The translations under genes were made by a program, and so were the position numbers. A stretch of 51,100 nucleotides of DNA, from the NCBI GenBank assembly GCA_001931875.2, contig MSJH02000524.1:1-51100 (forward strand), in the 5' to 3' direction. Source of the DNA: Byssochlamys sp. IMV 00236. Taxonomy: Eukaryota; Ascomycota; Eurotiomycetes; Eurotiales; Thermoascaceae. This document shows positions 46,090 through 51,100 of this stretch, piece after piece. Below the pieces are notes generated by a model. The model had not been told where the DNA came from. It made no database searches and saw nothing but the letters and a program-made list of their open reading frames with translations. The stretch's first letter is position 1; each line of letters starts with the position of its first letter.

Positions 46090-47600
46090 TTATCTATTAA
46101 TAATCATCATATCTAGATCTTTCTTTTATTAATTCAAACGCCTTAAAATGGTAACCCACATCATCTACACTGTGTGAAACTCGTTTTAACCGAGCTTGTC
46201 ATTCAGGGTCCTTTTTTAATCTTCTGTAACACAGCATTGCTGGCATTTCTTTCATTTATTTCTCCAAGTCCGCTGTTACGCCAACGGTAGCAGTGACATA
46301 GCATGCTTATTGATGCTAACGGACAAAGTGAGCCTGTCTAGTGGCTTAGAAGACAATATGTTGAGTGAAATCTAGGATAAAATATCTATTGGAATATATG
46401 CCATGGCCTTTTCTAAAAAGAAAAAGCCAAGCACTCTGTTGATTTAAGCCTTTGAGAAATGATGAGTAAGATCAATGAACGAAATTTAGTGGCCTTTGTT
46501 AAATGAAACATGGAAGCAATTGAACGTTTACCAATAGTTACACCGTGTTTATTTGCATAAAGTATTAAAACTAATGATAAAGAAGCCAAGATCTCCAAAC
46601 GACGTATTTATCGCCTGATTTTAATAACATTCTTAAATAGGGAGCCTATCACTTTTATGAATACTAGATATGGTTATGGTTGTAGTCCCTGCACTTAAGA
46701 AGGCATGACAAAGGTAAAAATCAATAATTTACAGAAATTAAGTAAAACCAATCATTTTGTGTAAACACAAAGAATATCTCCCCTGGAGATATTTATCAGA
46801 GAGCCTTGAACGGCAATTAAGTCCCCCTGTTGAATATTCAAGTTTCTTGATTTGAATTATATGCAAGCAGTGATCACTTGGTGCTTTTCCTACAGGAAAT
46901 GCTTATCAATACATACTACCTTTTTCTTAATGAGGTATTTCCGGGGGGAAATCTCTTTAGATGACGATCATTCGTGGCATTAGACGCTGTACTAACGATA
47001 TCCATAAAAAGACCTGGTTCTTCTTTTGAGCTAGCAAGTGCTAATTGTCAGGACATGATACCACTATTGTTATTTAATAAAAAACCTCCAGTCTAAATGA
47101 ATCCGGGTAGCTGTACGTTGTCTACTCGCGTATGCTCTCGATTCTAAGTAAGCCTGTTACATTCATCTTGTTACTCGTCAGCTTTATCGGGAATATTTCA
47201 AAGTCTGTGTGTATCAGATGGCAATTTAACCAAATTAGTATATAAAACCAGCTTCAGCAAACCAATGATAACCCTATATCCTTTCCCGCACGGATAAATA
47301 AACGCTTATACATCTCTTCCAACGGATAATCTTCCTACGGCCAAAACGCTGGGGATCATTACTTTGTCTTAATTAAAAGATGGAGCACGCCCATTGTCAA
47401 TCGTCATGAACTGACACCGGAAAATTTAAAACCAATATAGACGTGTAACTACACTGGTATCGGCATTTCCTCTCTGTATTAATTCAGTTACTCGAAACCT
47501 GAACATGAAGGGATATTTGACTTTACTTGAGCATACGATGACAAGAATACTCTAAACATGCCTTAGAGTTTTCTCTCACTCCTTCAAAAGATAATGTGGA
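46090..47600 (-). pseudogene. long decayed coding stretch of unknown family
   Basis: Reading the minus strand from about 47.58 kb downward gives protein-like pieces in sequence, broken by stops and frameshifts. They include MFRVFLSSYAQVKSNIP, DYPLEEMYKRLFIRAGKDIG, HTDFEIFPIKLTSNKMNVTG, ALASSKEEPGLFMDIVST, SNATNDRHLKRFPPGNTSLR, VGKAPSDHCLHIIQIKKLEY and, near 46.1-46.3 kb, TATVGVTADLE then MKEMPAMLCYRRLKKDPE and VSHSVDDVGYHFKAFELIKE. The composition is unlike the surrounding AT-rich DNA. I recognise no domain. It is either an old gene copy or a transposon remnant. Confidence 0.4.
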
Positions 47601-48603
47601 GCTTTAGTGGTCTTTGATTTATCTACAAGAACAAAAAGCCATTCAATAATACTCTCACTGCTATTTTCCTTTTATGATTATTCAAGACGTCCGATGTAAA
47701 GCTAAAAGACCGTTCTTTATGAATACAAATTAGCCTTCATCTACTACACCTATGCAAGCATTTACTGTTTGGGTTCTCCATACTCAGCACTATGTAGGAG
47801 AAAAAGGTCGTTTACTTAAAGACGGAAGTTTGATGGTGTAAGCTGAGAACAGTGTGAACAATGAGACGTATTTAAAAGAATGAATGTATATGTGTACACA
47901 ATTTCATTCTTAAATGAATCGAGCCGTTGTAACCAAAAAACATTGTTATCTAGGAAAAAGGTAAAAAAGGATGACCTTTTAAGGAAGACCAAGCCAGCTT
48001 ATCATTGTAAAAGAAGAAGAAGTAGCTATGCTTACAAAAATAGTTTCAATTGTAAAAGTTCATCATGTGTTTTCCTCCATACTACGCAAAAGCAGACACT
48101 TTTACTATTCAATCTGGTTGCGTAGTATTTCAAACAAGCCCCTTCACTTTTAGCACAGCTCCAGTTTCTTAGCACCGTTCCATGTAACACAAGGTTGGCT
48201 GATGAAGGTACTATTTATGACGTTTTTAAAGTGTTTTACAGAATTGATAAGAGCATGAATTTAGTCTTGAGATCATTATTACACAGCCAACGAGAATAAT
48301 TAAGCACTATTATGAACTAATTATTGTTAAAGAACTTCGTTATCATGGAGTGTTTTTATTCCTGCGCCCAAGTGGGAAAAAAGTCGGGAGATAAACTGTG
48401 CCAAGAGTGTCCCCTTTATCTTTGATAATGAAATGTACTCATAAGCCCAAAATCCCAATTTCTTTTATTAATTTCGAATTACAAAAAAGATGAAGACATA
48501 TATTTACATTAGATTAATAATAAAGATAATAATGAAATAACACATAAAAAAGAAAAAGAGATGATTCTATATATATACACGAGTGTTGACTCCTTTTCTT
48601 GCA
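47601..48603. other. AT-rich gap, one weak ORF
   Basis: A plus-strand ORF at 47880-48125 encodes 81 Lys/Arg/Ser/Cys-rich residues without recognisable domain; I do not call it a gene. The last 150 bp are the 3' flank of the next minus-strand gene. Confidence 0.35.
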
Positions 48604-48954
48604 TTAAACCGCACAACGTGGTGTCAGGCTTAATCGAACAGTACGTTGAGGCTGGTCAAATATTAATATTTCCAATTCTTTAGCTTTGGGTGAATGCTCG
48701 GGCTCTAGAGAGTAATCTATTGATCCAGATGATGAGTGAGTTGAAGAGGAAGCAGAGGAACCTCGGCGTTTCCATAGGAACGATAAAGAGTGAGCAGAGA
48801 CAACCTGATGGCGTCGATGATGATGGTTATCTTCAATACTCGGCCTACTTTGCTCTTGACTGGACATTCTACGTGCCTGACTATAAGTTGCAGTTGTATT
48901 CAAGAATAATTTTTCGTCTTCGCTCAAGTATGGGATGTGGCAATCAGTCATCAT
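48604..48954 (-). CDS. hypothetical Ser/His-rich small protein
   Basis: Starting at MMTDCHIPYLSEDEKLFLN gives 116 residues without introns. The middle is basic and Ser-rich (HHHRRHQ, then WKRRGSSASSSTHSSSGSID), and the end is more ordered: ELEILIFDQPQRTVRLSL. The ORF can be extended upstream into a Phe-rich tract encoded by a poly-A/T run, which I take as leader. No signal peptide or membrane helix is evident. The family is not recognised; it may be specific to this fungal group. The upstream region has two CCAAT boxes. Confidence 0.6.
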   Translation of the reverse strand: MMTDCHIPYLSEDEKLFLNTTATYSQARRMSSQEQSRPSIEDNHHHRRHQVVSAHSLSFLWKRRGSSASSSTHSSSGSIDYSLEPEHSPKAKELEILIFDQPQRTVRLSLTPRCAV

Positions 48955-49399
48955 TAATTGTGTGTAGTGTAATTTTATACGATTAAAAAAAAAAAGAAGA
49001 AAGAAGATGAGAAAAAGGATCACTGTTTATATTTACTCCAAACGGGGGGCAAATAACAATCTTTAGTGGGCGCGTGGATGATTTTAAGGTTTAAGTTTAT
49101 TTGCTATAGCAACCAAAGCAGAAGGTCAAGATGACGAAAATAGCTGTAAACTATAATCAACTTCTTTTTTTGGCTCCCTTTTTTTTTCTTGTTCAACTTT
49201 CCCCCTTTCTTTTATGTAAACCATGGTTGGAAACACCCCTTTTTGGATGTAAATCATCACTTTTACACACATTACGTCTTTTTAAGCGACAGTCGTTAAA
49301 CAATAGATAAACCAAAAAAAGAAATTCTTTGCTGTTGCCCAATGCACTCACACCGCAAAAGTTACATCACCTTGGAGATCCTTTCCCCCTTCTGATGAG

Positions 49400-49404
49400 C
49401 CAAT
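49400..49404 (+). promoter_or_regulatory. CCAAT box
   Basis: AGCCAATCA on the plus strand, about 450 bp upstream of the minus-strand gene at 48954; a typical core for the fungal CCAAT-binding (Hap) complex. Single short match, so weak. Confidence 0.3.
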
Positions 49405-49498
49405 CAAAAGAAGAGGGATCGTGTGGACGTTAAAGTGGCATTCCCACCCTTTTTCCCTTTTACTCTTTTTCTCCCTTATGCATCTTTTTTTTAACCTG

Positions 49499-49503
49499 AT
49501 TGG
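49499..49503 (-). promoter_or_regulatory. CCAAT box, inverted
   Basis: TGATTGGTT is AACCAATCA on the minus strand. It pairs with the box about 100 bp away in the opposite orientation. Confidence 0.3.
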
Positions 49504-49838
49504 TTTTGTTTCCCGCGCAACTAATGTCCTGCAAGGGGTCTAGAAGGAAATAAAGAGGAGATCATCATATTATTATTTTAATTTATGCAAGGCACACTGC
49601 AGTGCAGCATACTTCTAATTTATTAAAAGTAATATATATTTGTTATACTTAATAACGTGCGCACTGACAATTGTTATAACAATAAGTGCCAGTGCCTAAA
49701 TATCATGGTTAGTACAATTGTGGTTATGATAACGTTGTCTATTTACCGTATCTGTAAACACAATCTGAGTTATATCGACTATGGTCAATATAAACCGATT
49801 AAAATTTCATGCAGGGTTATACTAATATTTTTTGCTTT

Positions 49839-50153
49839 TTACCAATTACAGCCATGATAACTACTACTAGTTAAACCTGCAGCCAGCCCGACCACTAGCC
49901 CAATAATGATGCAGCAGCAGATTGCTGAACATAGCCGCCTCATTATCCCAAGTCGCCTATTCTCTGGAGGCGCATAAAATTGAGCTACTCTTTGTCCAAT
50001 TGGTGGTCCATGCTGTGGCGGTGGTTGTGTAGGAGGCGCATATTGTGTGCTCTCGGGAGGAGGGCCAGGAGGTGGTTGATAGTATGTTTTTCCAGGCGCT
50101 GATTGTTGGTAAGCTGGTGGTGGAGGCTGTGTACTTGAATTAGTTTCCATCAT
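49839..50153 (-). CDS. small tail-anchored-type protein with proline-rich N-terminus
   Basis: From MMETNSSTQPPPPAYQQ the protein is 104 residues. The N-terminal two thirds are Pro/Gln/Tyr-rich and contain PPPPAY, a PPxY motif that WW domains of Rsp5/Nedd4 ubiquitin ligases bind. A basic stretch (ENRRLGIMRRL) leads into a Cys-rich hydrophobic helix CSAICCCIIIGLVVGLAAG, likely one membrane span with palmitoylation sites, and a short end SYHGCNW. This layout (PPxY, basic, Cys-rich single helix) resembles small fungal membrane adaptors for Rsp5, but that role is inferred. An in-frame upstream start at 50219 would add 22 residues. Confidence 0.6.
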   Translation of the reverse strand: MMETNSSTQPPPPAYQQSAPGKTYYQPPPGPPPESTQYAPPTQPPPQHGPPIGQRVAQFYAPPENRRLGIMRRLCSAICCCIIIGLVVGLAAGLTSSSYHGCNW

Positions 50154-51100
50154 TTTTACGGTAGACGAAAGAAATGCGCAATTATGAAAAGTGATACATT
50201 TGTTTTGAAATTTATACATAATGCCCTTGCTTTATTGTTTGACGCATTTTCCCTGCAATCTCTCTTTTTTCCCTTTCCTTTCTCATAATACCTAATGACA
50301 GCTCTTGTAGACACATTTAGAGCAGATACTTTGCGTATCTTTACAGTTACATAGGGTAGAATCCATACAATGAATAATAAATTATGATTTCATTATGAAC
50401 AGAGTGGTTTAAATCAATTTCCTTATTTGGAATCAATAACTCCATGGCGTAATAACCACGAAGCCCTTCCCATTATTTTAGTCTCAACAAGCAATAGGGA
50501 GTGCAAAAGATATTTGATCTAATCAAAAGCAGCCCCATTCTTATTCAATATAGAGTTCACAAGTGATGTTTTTGTTTGGGGTCAGAACGTACTAGGCATT
50601 CTTATTTTATCAGATCACAACATCAGGGATAGATGGTATCATGAAGACCCTACATCAAAATTGTTCATCGTGATCTAAAGATGAATACGCCCAAATGAAG
50701 TACGATTTGTGCCCTATTATGAAAGTTGTTCTCAAAGATTACATGTGTTCCTATTGAAACGATATTTGCCTTGAATAACTTTACAAGCTGAGGTTGAAAG
50801 AATGACTGATAATTTTTTTTATATGTTTATAGAATGGACGCAAACGTTGGAATACGTCCTATGTGGAATTCATTAAATCAAATGAAAATCAATATTGTTA
50901 TTTACTGTTCTGTATTGATTATCCTGACACGTATTTTGTAATTGAAATCACTCTACTGTGAAGGTTTGACCCTGAGCATAGGAATGACTGTCAATTTCAA
51001 TGGGAACGCAGCAGTAAAAAATTTTTTAAAGCCGAAAAACATTAAATAGCACAAGGAATCTCTGCTTTCTTCTTTTTTTTTTTTTTTTTTTTCAATCATC
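50154..51100. other. AT-rich end of window, nothing called
   Basis: Pyrimidine-rich DNA at 50260-50285 is the likely leader of the preceding minus-strand gene. The rest is AT-rich without a supported ORF. The window ends in a 20-nt poly-T (51073-51092). Confidence 0.4.

Larger units (their letters stand above)
48955..49838 (-). promoter_or_regulatory. upstream region of the 48.6-kb gene
   Basis: This gap lies between two minus-strand genes. It has poly-A/T tracts near 48985-48995, several pyrimidine and poly-T tracts (49165-49215, 49450-49490) and two CCAAT boxes (listed). A 66-codon ORF at 49657-49857 has no protein-like features. Confidence 0.35.

Noticed and set aside
46413..46598. 61-codon minus-strand ORF
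   Set aside because: It starts at a non-ATG codon and lies within the decayed stretch; not called as a separate gene.
1..51100. CRISPR array, bacterial operon, phage or biosynthetic cluster
   Set aside because: No regularly spaced repeats and no such genes; intron-rich genes show this is fungal nuclear DNA.

Overview
The window is nuclear DNA from a filamentous fungus, most likely an early-diverging one (Mucoromycota, Mucorales-like). Intergenic DNA is very AT-rich, and protein genes are broken by many short introns (about 48-85 bp, GT..AG, one GC..AG). Several genes are fungal: Rim15, Fic1/Inn1-like C2 protein, Pkc1, a Medusa-like regulator, a GPI-type chitin deacetylase and Qcr9. I found no tRNA, rRNA, CRISPR or bacterial-style operon. 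Exon joins were worked out by hand from splice signals and reading frame; none is backed by transcripts.

Layout. 1-4.6 kb: an orphan multi-pass membrane protein (+) converging on a C2 plus proline-rich cytokinesis-type protein (-). 4.6-6.6 kb: a long gap. 6.6-17.1 kb: Rim15/Greatwall-type kinase (+), anthranilate synthase component I (+) and Hid1 (-). 17.1-20.9 kb: poorly resolved, with coding-like fragments and small ORFs. 20.9-27.8 kb: membrane-anchored class 3 lipase (-), TFIIIC small subunit (+), G-alpha (-), chitin deacetylase-like protein (-). 27.8-29.8 kb: transposase relics. 29.9-35.3 kb: QCR9 (+), IND1 (-), PKC1 (-). 35.3-37 kb: a gap holding a decayed mitochondrial-carrier copy. 37-40.5 kb: LST8 (+), PIG-H (-), an RRM mRNA-export-type protein (+). 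40.5-43 kb: decayed coding sequence and a dispersed repeat. 43-44.8 kb: Medusa-like regulator (-). 44.8-48.6 kb: gene-poor, with a long decayed coding stretch on the minus strand. 48.6-50.2 kb: two small lineage-type proteins (-).

Function. Four signalling genes lie within about 32 kb: Rim15 (nutrient/quiescence), G-alpha, Pkc1 (cell-wall integrity) and Lst8 (TOR complexes). Cell-surface genes are also present: chitin deacetylase, PIG-H for GPI-anchor synthesis, and a septation-type C2 protein. The rest are housekeeping genes for tryptophan synthesis, complex III, complex I assembly, Pol III transcription and mRNA export. The shared neighbourhood is not evidence of joint regulation. The clearest regulatory signal is a pair of Gcn4/Cpc1-type sites upstream of the tryptophan gene. 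Most of what known gene families do not explain is decayed coding sequence in the gaps, plus one intact orphan membrane protein.
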